Source of the DNA: Lepraria neglecta
Lineage: Eukaryota > Ascomycota > Lecanoromycetes > Lecanorales > Stereocaulaceae
Reading direction: 5' to 3'
DNA length: 64,000 bases
Assembly: GCA_033220425.1 (NCBI GenBank)
Contig: CM065647.1
Location: forward strand, 1,178,001-1,242,000
Positions within the stretch are counted from its first letter, which is position 1; the number at the start of each line of letters is the position of its first letter. The notes below the pieces were generated by a model that worked only from the letters and a program-made list of their open reading frames with translations, did no database searches and was not told where the DNA came from. Below are positions 1 through 14,528 of this stretch, one piece after another. The position numbers and the translations under genes were made by a program.

Positions 1-435
1 TCCCCGAAGACATGCGACCGCGCGCAATGATTACGATACTGCGACGCCGCAACTAAACCCCCAGGGTAGCTACGAACATCACCCCCGCGAGAATTTGGGC
101 CCAATCGCACGATTCCGGGGTCTGTTTTCAGCTGGTGTTGATAGGGCTCTAGGGGAGTCGCTGCCGTCGATGGCGACGATCATAGAAAATCAACATTTTG
201 CTTAGTCATCAATCACGTGATTCGCTGAATGCTTGCTAATCCTGCTGATCCTGCTATTAGCAAGCCGGAGTTGCTGAATACGCTGAAATCGCGCTGTTAG
301 CGGGCGCTATTTGCTGATTACGCTGAAATTGACCCATCAGCGAGCGCTATTTGCTGATCCTGCTGATAGGCTAATTTCAGCCCTATCCGCGCGTCTAGCA
401 AATTAGAAGTTCTTAGTAAGATTTGGGAAAGCGCG
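1..435. repeat. GCTGAT/GCTGAA-rich degenerate subrepeats, no gene
   Basis: No coding signal is seen. From about 220 to 405 the short words GCTGAT and GCTGAA recur many times, and the phrase GCGCTATTTGCTGAT occurs twice in near-identical form (about 304 and 346). This looks like the subterminal repeat region of a mobile element whose other end is lost, but no family can be named. TA-rich retroelement sequence begins at about 436. Confidence 0.4.
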
Positions 436-1711
436 ATGTAAACGGGTAAGGGGACCTATTAACTATAAACTCTAACTACTACCTAATACTAAAGTATATC
501 CGATATTCTATATCTTACTCTTAGAGCTAGCGGACCCTAATACGCCGCTATAAGAGATATTCTATTATAATATTAAAGAAGAAACGGAGTTCAAGGTCGA
601 GAGGATTCTAAATTAGGTCGATTAGAAATATCTAGTTAAATAGAAAGGGTACGACGATACCGAAAATACCTAGGAACTATTTAGGAATCTTATAAACTAC
701 TAGGAACTTCTATAAGAGTTCCGGGAGCGTTATAGAAGGAGGACCAATCGGTTCTATCTAGGAAGCTAAACTATTCGGACGAGACGTTGAATATCTAATT
801 ATTAGGAACGCTTAGGATAGACCGCTAGTCTTCTTCTAACTCCTTAATATTCTATATCTCTCGATCTATAATCTTTCGCTTTTTATTTTCAAGATATTTA
901 TACTACGTCTAAAGGCGTATTAGCGTAGTCTAAAGACGTATAGACTCTTCTATAGAATGAGCTAACTCTTCGCGCGTAGTTTTTAACTATAACTACGCTT
1001 CCTTTTATTCTATCTTAATATAACGTATCTTAAGAGATAATACTATAAGGTCGTATTTTCTACCGCTGCCTATATAGTTAGAATACCTATCGGATCCTAT
1101 ACCTATTAAGTACTACTTGCCGCTAGCAATATATCGGGAATACGGCCGTATCACGACTTCGGTTAGCTTACTAGCCAATACCGTTCAGCGAACAATCGGT
1201 TTATCTAAACGTTTAGTATAGTAGGGTAGTATAAAGGATAGATAGTTTCTCGGGACGAGAAATCTAGGAGGGGGAGCTAATATTATAATTAGGAAACATA
1301 ATTAGGGATATACTCAAGGAGCGTAGCGCCTGTTATAGTTCGAGTTAACGAATTAGTATCCGACTCGGATAGACCCTAAAGGCTTAGTAAGCTAAGTAAT
1401 AAGTATAGTAAGCGCAATAAGTGTAGTGCGATTAGTGCGATCAGTGCGATCAAGAATGTTTAGTATAGATTTCGTATATCTATATATACGGAGTACTACT
1501 TACTACTTGGAGTATCGTGCTTAACTTACTATTTAATTGTCTACTATATACGATAGATCTCTTAGGCTAGGCACTAAACATATATTATCTAATTATATAC
1601 TAGACCCGCTTAGTATCACTTGAAGCCTACTTTATACCCTTGTCTAGTAGCATCTCTATCCCTATTAAGAATCAATCTATAATACGATACCGGTACGTAC
1701 GGTTCGTAACA
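436..1711 (+). mobile_element. Ty3/gypsy chromovirus fossil, 3' part with LTR
   Basis: This stretch closely matches 11,553-12,909, the 3' part of the whole-length Ty3/gypsy element further on. It holds the end of the pol region with the chromodomain area and one LTR at about 1,281-1,711, shorter than its sister LTRs. It is TA-rich and broken in many places, as expected after RIP-like decay. Its 5' part is not in the window. The same family therefore inserted at least twice in this locus. Confidence 0.8.
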
Positions 1712-3268
1712 CTTCCCTAGGAGTACTATAATCTTATTAATATCTTTAACCGGAGTAAAGTAAAGGAACTACTACTATATTAGTTATATAATTATAAGAT
1801 TAAACTAGAAGCTATAAGGAAGCCTCTTTAGAGTTATTTATACCTAATATCTAGATTTAAGCTCTAAAAGGTAAAGGAGTACTTAGTTAATAACCTTAAA
1901 AAGGGCTTTATCTTACCTAGTATAGCTCTCTATATATTACTAGTCCTATTTATCTAGAAGTATAATAGAAGTCTCCGGTTTTATATTAACTATTAGAAAC
2001 TTAATACCCTTATAATTTAGAACCGCTATCCTATACCGCTTATTAAGGAAATACTTACTTATATTATTAGATATAAATACTTTATAAAGCTAGATATTAT
2101 CGCCGTATTTAATAAGCTATATATATATCTAGATAGCGAAGATTTTATAATATTTACTATCTTCTTTAGAGTATTTAAATACTATATTCTACTATTTAGC
2201 CTAACTAATAGACCTATATCCTTATAGTACTATATAAATAATACTCTCTTTATATACCTAAATGATTTCTACTAAGTCTATCTAGATAATATTCTAATCT
2301 ATAGTAAGATAGAAAAAGAGTATAAGTAATATATATAAAAGGTCTTACTAAAGCTTTAGAAGGCGAGATTATAAATTAATATTAAGAAATATAAATTCTA
2401 TATCTAAGAGATAATCTTCCTTAGACTAATTATATTAATAGAAAGTCTATATATAGACCCTTTTAAGGTTAAGGTTATTATTAACTAGGAATCCCTAACC
2501 TATCTAAAGAAGATATAAATATTTATTAGTTTCTATAACTTCTACCGCTAGTTTATTAAGGACTTCTTAAAAATAGTTAGACTCTTAGTATCGCTTATAA
2601 AGAAGAATTATCTATTCTAGTAGTCTAAAGTATATTAGATAGCCTTTAAGCGTCTAAAGAGTATAGTTACTAGTACTCTAGTACTTTAGTATTACGATAG
2701 ATTATAATTAGTAGTACTAGAGATAGATTTATCTAATTATATTAATAGTAGTATCCTATCCTAAGCTAATAATAATAGAGTCCTCTATCTAGTTATATTC
2801 TATAGTAAAAATCTACTATCTATAGAGTATAACTATAAGATCTATAATAATAAGCTATTTATAGTTATCTACTACCTAGAATATTAGTATCTAGAATTAG
2901 AATTAACTAATATCTCTATCTAAATATTTACTAATTATAAAAGCCTTAAGTATTTTATATAGATAAAGGAGCTAATAAGCCGTTAAGCTTAATAGGTAGA
3001 GAAATTAGCTAATTTTAACTTTAGAATTATATACTAAAGTAGCAAATATAATAGTAAAGTAGATATCTTAACGTATATACTAAATTTAGTCTCTACTAAT
3101 AAATAGGATAAATATTAAAAGTATTAATATCGTACTCTACTATCTCTAGAGTATTTTAGAAATATAGCGCTAAATCTAATTTAATTTTATAGGCCTCTTT
3201 TAGTATAGGCCTACGAAATTAATAGCTAATTAATTTATAGGAACTAAACTCTAAATTAACTAGTATTT
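1712..3268 (+). mobile_element. Ty3/gypsy pol fossil A, RT-RNase H part
   Basis: The plus strand carries recognisable Ty3/gypsy reverse transcriptase and RNase H signatures in a TA-rich, heavily decayed state. It ends abruptly at about 3,268, and the matching integrase part resumes at about 15,171, so the element was split by the insertion of the YR retroelement between them. It belongs to a different lineage from the chromovirus at 6,158-12,909. No LTR of its own is seen. Confidence 0.75.
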
Positions 3269-3410
3269 AGTATTCTCACTCCTGAAGCTATATATACCGG
3301 CACAAGTAGATATGTAAATAGATGCTTGGGCGGTCTAACGCCAGGGCTAGCAGGCCTAGAAAGGCTACAACAGGTGCCCTAGCGCTAGAAAACTCCTATA
3401 CCTAGGCGGC
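3269..3410 (-). repeat. Split direct repeat B2 of the YR retroelement
   Basis: About 135 bp here match 3,651-3,786 nearly base for base. The opening word is TATTCTCACTCC here and TATTCTTACTCC there. The two copies flank the A2 repeat, giving the order B2-A2-B1 that defines the split direct repeats of Ngaro/PAT-type elements. Confidence 0.7.
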
Positions 3411-3470
3411 ATAGACCTGGAGTATAGATAGGCTATATATAGGCTATATATAAGGTGCGAGTGGGCGGGA

Positions 3471-3650
3471 AAGAACTACTATAGCTCTGAAAGAGATGAA
3501 CTCGACTGAAGAGCTAACTACTAGTAGGATACTTATAGAAATAGTACTCTCAGGAAGCACGGATCTCTCGCTATAGCCTATAGTTATAGCGTATAGCTAA
3601 AACCGCATCTGATTATGAGATATACTAACCCATAGTCCTACTATAGCGAT
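3471..3650 (-). repeat. Split direct repeat A2 of the YR retroelement
   Basis: This 180-bp block reappears at the far end of the element as A1 (14,397-14,528 plus 15,114-15,170, interrupted there by the palindrome). Both copies start with AAAGAACTACTATAGCTC and end near CCTACTATAGCGA. Confidence 0.7.
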
Positions 3651-3786
3651 TAGTATTCTTACTCCTAAAGCTATATATACCGGCATAAGTAGATATGTAA
3701 ATAGATGCTTGGGCGGTCTAACGCTAGGGCTAGCAGGCCTAGAAAGGCTATAATAGGTACCCTAGCGCTAGAAAACTCCTAAATAA
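3651..3786 (-). repeat. Split direct repeat B1 of the YR retroelement
   Basis: This is the second copy of the B repeat, directly abutting A2. Differences from B2 are mostly C-to-T and G-to-A, consistent with RIP-like decay. Confidence 0.7.
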
Positions 3787-6157
3787 CACCCAAATAACGC
3801 CCCCGTAGAGGGTTTCCGAGGAAGGCCTCGCAGGGTAGCTCCTAGCGAGTATCGCTAGTACTAGCGCTACTAGTACCGATATAATACTATAAGTATTCGC
3901 TTAGGATAAGTAACTATATATAGATAATAGGAGTCCGACTTCTATCGCCCTAGTAGCTAGATTTCTTTATTACTAAGGCCTATCTCTTGTATAGAGGTAG
4001 TAGCCCCTCTACGGAAGGAGTATCCTGAATAATAACCTTCTACCCCGAGTAATATAAGTGCTTAACGAAGGTAACTCGTAGCGATCTCCCTTATAAATAC
4101 AGAGCCTCCTAGCTAGAAGAGGGGACTATTTAGTACGGTCTTCTACTTGAATAAATAGCGTAACGCCTTAACTATATATACTCTATCGCCGGAAGCTGCG
4201 ATAGTAAGGGTAATACCCCGCCTAAAAGGGTCCGTTTTTGATGCTGGGAGGGTAAGCTCTAGATAGTTCTTATATAGCCTCACTAAGTAACGAGTTAGGA
4301 ACTACTAGCTGAATTCGTAATTATTACAATCTTTTGCGATATAGATAAACTCCCCTATATAGAGGAATATAGCGAATACGAGGTAAAAGGCCGTATATAA
4401 TATTAAACTAGTCTTATTATACTAGTCAAAATAAGGGAGGATTTATAGGAGTAGATCCTTAGTAATAGGACGTCTTTCTTTTGTCCCGGCCTCGCCCTAT
4501 AGACGTTATATACCCGCTATTATACGTTCTAATTATAGGTTATAAAATACTACGAGGCCCCTATAGCCTATATCTATATACGTTGATCTAACGCCTATTA
4601 AGTAGGCCTTGACTATCTTTACCTTAACCCGTTTTATACTAAGATCTACTATCTAACTAGCTAATAAGTTTACCGTTACTAGGAAGGAAGGTATACTCCC
4701 CCTAAGTATATAATAGATAATATATAACTGCGTTAGTATAGTATACGTTTTTCGGGTTTTTATTACTAACCCCTACTATAGGAGTCGAGCGGCTTCTCGT
4801 GGTAGTGCGGTCTAACTATACTAAGATTATAGTAGGTCCCGCCCTGACTCGGCGGGGATATAGCTAGGTAATCTAGCTAAGGGTATCTATTAGCGATTTT
4901 TCGATATCGGAATCGCAAGAGATTATTAGCCAGTTAGTTGGCTCCTGTTAGGATCCATTCCGGAACTAAATAGATGTTATATCTAGCCGTAAGTATAGCT
5001 ATATCCCTTAGTAGGGCTATAGCTGGTCTACGGATCGAGGATTTATATAGTCTATAGATATAGGTATTATTATCGCAATAAAGGGTTAATTTTAATCCCC
5101 GGAGTCGTTCTAACTATAGCTATATCGTGTGAAGAATAGCCTTTATTTCTTTGAATTATATATCTTTATAATAATAGCGTATAGTAACCGGTATACTAAA
5201 GACGTCCTAGACCGAGTGTAAATAGGCTAGGTAATTAAGAATATAGCGAGGCGTCAGTCTATATATACTACGATAGTCGACTAACGACGTGACGTAGTAG
5301 TTTAAGGCTATTCTAGTCCTTTAGGAAGGTATACTACTATAGTAGATTAGCCCTTATAGCTACGGTAATATATAGGATAGCTATTTGCCTCCGAATTGCG
5401 TCAAAAAGTCGCCTTAAGAAGGCCCTTCCTGGAACTATAATTTTGGTAGTAAATGATAGAAAACCGACTACTAACTCAAGCTCCGAATATAGGATTGTAG
5501 GCCTTTTAAGGAGGCCTTGTACTGTATTTCTTACCCTATCTAGCTTGTCCGGAGGGAGTCGTACCTATATAAGGATACTATCGAATTCAATTCCTATAAA
5601 GTCGGCTTTTATACCTCTCGTATCCTTTGAATAGTTAACTAACAGGCCTAATTCGTTATATACTTGATCGAATTAATAGCTATATACGATAGTATCGGCT
5701 TGTAGTACCAGAATAGCGAAGAAATCGTCCAAGTAGTACAATACTATAGCCTATAGCAATACTGCGGTTATAATCTAGTTAACTACCTTCGCAAATAGGT
5801 TAAAGAGGAATAGTACTATATATAAACTAGAGGGTAGATAGCGTTCTTTCTAGTAGAAACCATTATAGTAGAAACCTAGTAGCTACTAGTCTAAAGTAGC
5901 TACTAGAATATAACAAAAGGCGTCTTTCAGGTCTCGCTTAACGAATTAAGCCCCTAGACCTTATTATAGCAGCGTATCCACGGCGTTATCGTATATTATA
6001 TACTCTAAGGCACCCCAATCGTAAGGTATACTATTATTAACTAAGCTGCCGTATAGAAATAAGAGGTTATAAATACGTCTCTAGTCCCTATCGTGCTTTA
6101 GGACCAAGCCTAGCGGCGAATAGACGTACCGGGGCTCCGTCTAATAGTCTACTTGAG

Positions 6158-6666
6158 TATTACGATCAGGAAACATGATTAGAGATGCGCTTATAGAGCG
6201 TAGCGCCCGTTATAGTTCGAGTCGACGAATCGGTATCCGACTCGAACAGACCCTGAAGGCTTAGCATATTAAGCGATGAGCGTAGTAGTCGCAATGAGCG
6301 CAGATACGATTAGGGCGATTAGTACAATTAGGAAGGCTTGGTATATTAAGCGATAAGCGTAGTGGTCGTAATGAGCGCAGATGCGATTAGTGCGATTAGT
6401 ACGATCAAGAATACTTAGTATAGATTTCGTATATCTATATATATAGAGTACTACTTACTACTTAGAGTATCGTACTTAACTTGCTATTTAATTATTTACT
6501 ATATACGATAGATCTCTTAGGCTAGGCACTAAATATATATTATCTAATTATATACTAGACCCGCTTAGTATCTATTAAAGCCTACTTTACCTCTTATATA
6601 GTAATATCTCTATCTCTAGTAAAAACAATCTATATACGATATACGGTACGCGACGTATTTATAATA
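6158..6666 (+). repeat. 5' LTR of chromovirus fossil B
   Basis: A 509-bp LTR matching 12,402-12,909 along its length. It begins TATTAC (TG-type end after decay) and ends TAATA. The 5-bp repeat TTGAG lies just upstream. Confidence 0.87.
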
Positions 6667-9600
6667 CTTTAAGTACCCTTAAGGATAAGTACTATACTAA
6701 GAGACCCTAGGGCTAATACCCTAAATTCCTTAGAAGGGAGCGGATAATAATAATAGAGACGCCCGACTATTAATAAAGGAACTAGTAGATATATTAAGAT
6801 AGCCTAGCCTAACTTATACTATAGAGAAAGAGATAAGCTCGAGGGATAGCTATCTTAGATTAGTTTATACCTAGCTTTCTAGAGGGACTATATACCTATT
6901 TAGTAATATCTAACCTTTACTATTACTTATTTATATAGAAGAGCCTAGAAGTAGGTTAACCTATTCCTAAAGAAGTATATAGAAGAACTAGAAGATAATA
7001 ATAATATAGAAATCAAGTAGTAGATAGAGAGTATAGCTATATTTAGACTCGAAATCTATCGTATATTTAGACCGTCTAATAAAGTTAATATAGTAATATA
7101 AACTATCTAGTACTTAACTTAGAAGAAGTCTATATTAGAGTATTAGACTTAGTTTTAATAGTATATAGCGAAGACTAACTAGGATAATAATATATTAATA
7201 ACTATATACCGAAGAGGTCTAAATAATAATATTAAGGATAAACTTATAAGGTTAGGGATTATCTTAGATACCCTTAATAAGCTAATTAAAGAAGTAATCG
7301 AAATTAATAATAAGCTATTTAAAAGGACTATAGAGAAAAGGTATAATAGAGGAGTCGGCGGAATAGGATACTCGAGCTTTTTTACTAAATCGAAGAGCTA
7401 TCGCCTAGGATATAAAGAATATAACCCTTATAGACTAGTACTAATAGAACTATATTTTACGGAGAGAAAAGGTAAATAGGCCTTTAGAGGGCTAGCTAGG
7501 GGTAAGAAGTAGTAAGGGGGTAGAAAGAAAATACTTATATATTATAGCTATAGTAAACCGGGCTACTTCGCTAGAGACTATAAGTCAAAAAATATAGTAT
7601 ATCGATAGTAGCTAAACGTACTAGAAAAGGTACGAGACTAGGATAGTAATTCTAGTAGAATCTTACTAATATAGAATGAAGTCTATAGTTAGTAACTAGA
7701 CGGAGAATCTAATTTAGGAGACGAGGAGTTCTCTAATAATAGCTTTATAAATAAAGCTAATACTTAGATAGGGAAGCTATATATTAGGGATAGTAGTAAT
7801 ATTTAGGGAAAGTAACCTAAGTAGGATTATAATAAGGAAGAATTAGAATAGGAGATTATAGTCAAAAGGAAAGAACTACCGGTAATACCCGAACCTAGAT
7901 CTACTATATCTAAGGAGAGAAAGGAATACTTAGAGGAAGAAAGACTAAAAGGATTCTAGAACGACTTTAGTATCTTAGACTTTAGGAGTAACTACTATTA
8001 CCCTAAATATAAGGAAGTCTACTAGAGATAGTATATAGAAAATAGTTGCGACTATTATAGAATTAACTGTAGAAAGGAACTAGGAGTTCTAATAAAATTA
8101 TTCTATAGTAATTACTAGTACTATAAGTATAAGGACGATAGATATCCTTAGTACTTAGTAAGAAAATAATAACTAAGTTACTTTCCGCGTAAGAAGGATA
8201 AAGAAGAGACTTACTATCGAAACTAAATAAGATATTAGAGTCTAGAAGTAAACTAATACTACCTATAGTAATAGTATATATATTTGCACGACGACTATAA
8301 GAAATATAAGTTCGAGAAATAACTTGTAGGATTCCTCCCTATATAGAGAAAAGAGTAATCCCTTATAGTAGGGGTAGCTATAAGGAGATTAATATATTAA
8401 CCCCTAAATAATATCTATATTCCGCGTAATATAATATATATATATAAAGATATCGGTAATTATTAACGGATAGCGGACCGTTATAATAATAGATTCTAGA
8501 GCTACTAGAAACTTTATCTCGCGAGACTTAGTACGAATAACTAGAATACTAACTCGAAAGAAGTTATAGTAGTATAATCTTTAGATAGCTAATAGGTTAA
8601 TACTATTAATAGAAAAGGTAGACGAAGAGATACTTTCGTTACCTATTATAATTTAGCGCTACTATAAGGAGATTACCTTTAATATTATTAGGATAGCTAT
8701 CTATTATATAATTTTAGGAATACCTTAGTTAAAGAAGTATAACCTAATAATTAATTAGGCTCGAGGAGTACTTAAGATAGATTAATCCGGCAATATCACT
8801 AGGATTATACCTACGTATTAGTAGTATTTAATAGTAGATAAGAAGTTAAACCGAAGACCGGTCGAGGTATATATTACCTTAGCTTCGTATAAGGACGGTA
8901 CTAAAAGGTAGTCTAACTCTATAGTTACTAGTAAAGGTTAGTAGGATAATAAAGTAAAAGATAAGGGAGGAACTAATATACCCTCTATCCCTTAGGAATA
9001 TAGTAAGTAGGTATACTTATTCGAGGAAGAGACGAATATAGAAGTATTATCTAGGTACTAGCTATAGGATTATAAGATCGAACTTAAACCTAGTATATAG
9101 CCGATATTTAGACCTATTTATATATTATTAGAAAAGGAACTTAAGGTACTTTATAGGTATATTAACAAGAACCTTAAAAAAGGATTTATTTAGGAATCTA
9201 AATTACTAGTAGGTTACCTAATCCTCTTTATACTAAAGAAGAATAGAAACCTAAGACTATATATTAACTATCAAAAGTTAAACGATATTATAATCAAGAA
9301 TAGATACCCTTTACCTAATATCGGCGAGCTATAGGATTAGCTTAGGAAAGTAAGGATATTTACTAAACTAGATCTTAGAGGTATATATAATCTAATTTGG
9401 ATAAAAGAAGGCGAAGAATAGAAAACTACCTTCTAAACAAGATATAGCTACTATAAGTATCTAGTAATACTATTTAGACTTACTAACGTACTAGGAATCT
9501 ACTAAGTACTTATTAATAATATTATATAAGTATACTTAGATCGAATAGTAATAGCGTACCTTAATAATATACTAATTTATTCTAAGAATAAGGAAGAATA

Positions 9601-12401
9601 TATTATATATATATAGGATATCCTTAGATATCTATTATAAGTAAAACTTCTCCTTAAACTAGAAAAGTACGAATTTTATTAATAGTTAGTAGAATTTCTA
9701 GGATTTATAGTTAGTATAGAAGGTATTAGTATAAGCCTAGACAAGATTAAAGCTATAGTAGAATAGCCTATACTATAGGACGTTAAAGTAGTATAAAGCT
9801 TCTTAGGATTTACTAACTTTAATAAGAAGTTTATCAAGGGCTACTTAAAGAAAGTACTATCTCTAATAGATATTATAAAAAAGGATATCGGATTTATATA
9901 GAGAAAAGACTAATAGAAATCATTCGATATATTAAAGAAAGTATATATAGATCTACTAGTACTCTATACCTTTTAGGCTAACGAACCGGCCTATATCAAA
10001 ATAGATACCTCGAACCTTATAATTAGAGTATATCTATATTAAATAAAAGACTAAAAGTAGTATCTAGTTATCTACTATTTAAGAAAGATATTAGTAGTAG
10101 AATAGAACTATAATATACACGATAAGGAACTACTTACTATAGTTTATATATTATAAAACTAGCGAGTATATATAGAAAGCTACTCGGATCTAACTATCTT
10201 TATAGATTATAAGAATCTTCTTAACTTTATAATAATAAAGGAGCTAAATAGAAGATAAGTTCGATAGTTAGAACTATTAGGTTAATATAAGTTTAAGATA
10301 ACCTATACTCTAGGAAAGGATAATAGTCGAGTAGATACCCTTAGCCGACGATTAGACTATATAGTAGAAAAGAATATTATAGAATAACTAATCCTAAAGA
10401 AGGAGACGGATAGATTATTAGTACTATACTAGGTATTAGCTATAACCCTTTATATATTAGGACCTAATATAACTAATAAGATTGTAAAGGCCTATAATAA
10501 TAATATATTTATAATAAACCTAAGGAAGGATTAATAGGATTTAGTATTACTTAAATACTAGGATAAGACCTACTTATCTAATATATACGTTGAAGAAGTA
10601 ATTAGGGATTACTACAATAACCCTTTATAAGGTTACCTAGGGGTATCTAAGACTATAGAACTCCTAGGATAAGGATATATAGCGCCGAAGCTTCGAGCGT
10701 ATATTAAATAATATATAAAGGAATATATCGAGTACTAGTAGAATAAAGCTATATAATACGCCAAGTATAGATAAATATAGTTTACTCCTATACTAGAGTT
10801 ACTATAGGATAATATTATAATAGACTTTATAGTTAAGCTACTACTATTAAAGGATCTAGCTATATAAAATACCTTTAACTTGATTATAGTTATTATAGAT
10901 AAGTTAATAAAGTATATAATTATAATACTATTTAAAGAAATCTATAAAGTAGATTAGTTAGCCTTCGTACTACTTAATAGACTAATAAGAGATTATAGTA
11001 TACTATATTCGATAATATCCGATAGAGATAAATTATTTACTTCTAACTACTAGAGAACGCTTATAGTAGTAATTAGAACTAAACTTCGGATATTAATAGT
11101 ATACTATCTATAGACTAATAGATAAACTAAATATATAAACTAAATAATAGAAGTATATTTAAGATATTATATAAACTAGAAATAGGATAACTAGGTTTTA
11201 CTACTTCTAATAGTATAACTAGTATATAATAATAAGATATTAAATATAACGAGATTAATACCGTTCTTTACTAACTATAGAAAGAATATAAATATATTTC
11301 TAGATCTAAGGAAAGGACCTAATATAGAAAAAGCCTTAGTTAAGGTAGAAGAGCTTAAGAATTTATATAAGGATATATAGAGGTCTATTAAAAGCTTAAA
11401 TAGTAAGTTAAAGGAATAAATTAATAAGAAAAGAAAGAATATTCCTTAGCTAAAAGAGGGGGATAAAGTATACCTCCTAATAAAAAATATAAGAACGACG
11501 AGACTAAGTAAGAAACTAGATTATATTAAGGTTAGACTATTCTTAATTAAACGGGTAAAAGGACCTATTAACTATAAACTCGAGCTTCTACCTAACGCCA
11601 AGGTATATCCGGTATTCTATATCTTACTCTTAGAACTAGCGAACTTAAGTATACCGCTATAAGAAATATTTTATTATAATATTAAAGAAGAAACGGAGTT
11701 CGAGGTTAAGAGGATTCTAAATTAGATCGATTAGAAATATCTAGTTAAATAGAAAGGGTACAACGATACCGAAAATATCTAGGAATCTTTTAGGAACCTC
11801 CGCAACTGCTAGAACCTTCTATAGGAGTTCCGGGAACGATCGGGAAGGAGGACTAATTAGTTCCGGCTAGGAAGCCAAATTATTCGGACGAGATATTGAA
11901 TATCTAGTTATTAGGAATACTTGGGATAGACCGCTAGTCTTCTTCTAACTCCTTAATATTCTGTATCTCTTAGTCTATAACCTTCCGTTTTTTATTTTCA
12001 AGATATTTATACTACGTCTAAAGATATATTAGTATAGTCTAAAGATATATAGATTCCTCTATTGATTTTCGTATATAATCCTTAAGCTCTTCGCGCGTAT
12101 TTTTCAACTATAACTATACCTCCTTTCATTCTATCTTAATATAATATATTTCAAGGGGCGATACTATAAGGTCGTATTTCCTACCGCTGCCTATATAGTT
12201 AGAATATCTATCGGACCCTATACCTATCAGGTACTATTTACCGCTAGTAATATATCGGGAGTACAGCCGTATAATAACTTTGTTTAGCTTACTAGCTAGT
12301 ACCGTTCGGCGGATAGTCGGTTTATCTAAATATTTAGTATATCGGGGTAGTATAAAGGATAGATAGTTTCTCGGGACGAGAAATCTAGGAGAGAGAGCTA
12401 A

Positions 12402-12909
12402 TATTACGATCAGGAAACATGATCAGGGATACGCTTATAGAGCGTAGCGCCCGTTATAGTTCGAGTCGACGAATTAGTATCCGACTCGGATAGACCCTAA
12501 AGGCTTAGCATGTTAAGCGATGAGCGTAGTAGTTACAATAAGCGCAGATGCGATCAGGGCGATCAGTGCGATTAGGAAGTCTTGGCATATTAAGCGATAA
12601 GCGCAGTGGTCGTAATAAGCGCAGATACGATTAGTGCGATTAGTGCGATCAAGAATGCTTGGTATAGATTCGTATGTCTATATATATAGAGCACTGCTTA
12701 CCACTTGGAGCATCGTGCTCAACTTACTATTCAATTGTTTACTACATGCGATAGATCTCTTAGGCTAGGTACTAAATATATATCATCTGATTATATACCA
12801 GACCCGCTTAGTATCTATTGAAGCCTACTTCACCTCTTGTATAGTAATACCTCCATCCCTAGTGAGAACAATCTATATACGATATATAGCACGCGACGTG
12901 TTCGTAATA
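12402..12909 (+). repeat. 3' LTR of chromovirus fossil B
   Basis: A 508-bp partner of the LTR at 6,158. The 5-bp target repeat TTGAG follows at 12,910-12,914, which fixes the outer boundaries of the element. A third, shorter relative of this LTR lies at 1,281-1,711. Confidence 0.87.
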
Positions 12910-14528
12910 TTGAGTTAACCGGTTATACTAAAGCTGTTTTTAAAGGTCTATAGTTAATATATCTAGTACTGCACGTGCTAATTGGTAGTTTTGACTAAGG
13001 TATTAGATATCTATACCTCTATACCCGATTTTTGCCCCCTTCCGAAGAATAGCCGCTAGGGTCTTGGCAAAGGTTTGATCGGGGTGATTCTTTAACTATT
13101 TATACTAACTATCGACGCGCAACGGGCCCTGATAGGATAGATCTAGATCGGATAGATCGACGAGTGAGTATAGAAAACCTTCTACTACGCATAGTAGCGA
13201 TATAGGTACCTGCAGGTACTCTAGGAGTTATTCCGACTTAGAAATTCGATTTGCTAGTAATATCAAGTTAGCGTTATTCGAGGCCGAGTTAGCCCTTAAG
13301 TACGTATTCGCTAGGTAATTCTACTAATATATAGAATAGATATAAAGATACCTACAGCGGTCGCGTAGATAGTAGCCGCTATTAAATAATCTACATATAA
13401 ATAGGCCTGAAGAGGAGGATTTTGAGGCACTACTACCTACGTATAATCTAGTATCGCCCTATACGGATATCCTTCGGACTAAGAGGTCTGAGTAGTATCT
13501 ATCGTCGATCGACCAGGCTACTAGATCATCCTGGCTACTTAGGATGCGTATAGTGATAAACGCGTGGTGGTATACGCGGATAGAGTCAAATTTATAGTGT
13601 ATATATAGCTCCGCAAGGCGAAGGCGGTAGTCCGAAAGGGCTACCTATAACCGTATACTTACTATAGGGTGCGTATAGTAATAAACGGCCTAGCTATATA
13701 CCTCGAAACACTACAGGAGGTATACTAACCCGTTAGTCTCCTAGATTATATCGCTATCTATACGATTGGTATAGTTATAGGCTAGCTTTATAAGGTATTC
13801 CGTTTTAAACGTTCTAAAGAAGATTTACTTAAAATACTTAATATTAATAGTATAATAGCGCTTATAAAGACTAAGAAAGGGTTTCTTACCTTTAGTATAC
13901 CTAAAAGAGACTATTAGGCTATCCCCTTCCTCCGAGTCTATACTAGAAATAGATAAGTAGTAATAATAATAACGGCGACGGCGACTATATAACTTATAGA
14001 CTTGATAGCGATCCTAGTAATCGCGCTGGTCCTTTAGCGCCGCTAGGCGGTATTCTAACTCGCGAATTTGATTACGGTAACTAGAAGGAGGTATTTCGTC
14101 GATAAGGCTTGGGCTAATAGTTCCCGAAGAGGTAGCAGATACCTGTAATTCGAGAGGGGGTGTAGTATCCCTTCGAGTAGCTATTTTAGCTTGTTTATAG
14201 TTCTTGGAGGAGATCTTAGGGGCCGTCTTGGAGGCTTTCTTAGAGGCTTTCTTGGAGGTAGCTAATTTATATATAGCGACAGCTATAACTAGGTAATACT
14301 AAGGTATTTATACTTAGAAAGAGAGGGGAAGAATATAAGTATAGATAGGATAAAAGGATAGATGGACTAATATATATATAGGCTTAATTGCTGTAAAAAG
14401 AACTACTATAGCTCTAAAAGAGATGAACTCGACTGAAGAGCCAACTGCTGATAGGATACTCATAGAAATAGTACTCTCAGGAAGCACGGATCTCTCGCTA
14501 TAGCCTATAGTCATGGCGTATAGCTGAA

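Larger units (their letters stand above)
6158..12909 (+). mobile_element. Ty3/gypsy chromovirus fossil B, whole-length
   Basis: A full-length element of about 6.75 kb with LTRs at both ends and the 5-bp target repeat TTGAG at 6,153-6,157 and 12,910-12,914. In order on the plus strand are a gag region with a zinc-knuckle area near 7,540-7,590, RT (about 9,100-9,900), RNase H (about 9,950-10,250), integrase (about 10,450-11,350) and a chromodomain near 11,680-11,820. It is broken by very many RIP-like changes and is surely inactive. It lies inside the YR retroelement, so it is younger than that element. RIP makes LTR divergence a poor clock. Confidence 0.88.

Noticed and set aside
3273-3786. 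Reading the B2-A2-B1 blocks as two LTR copies
   Set aside because: The order does not fit plain LTRs, and the internal genes include a tyrosine recombinase rather than a DDE integrase, so split direct repeats fit better.
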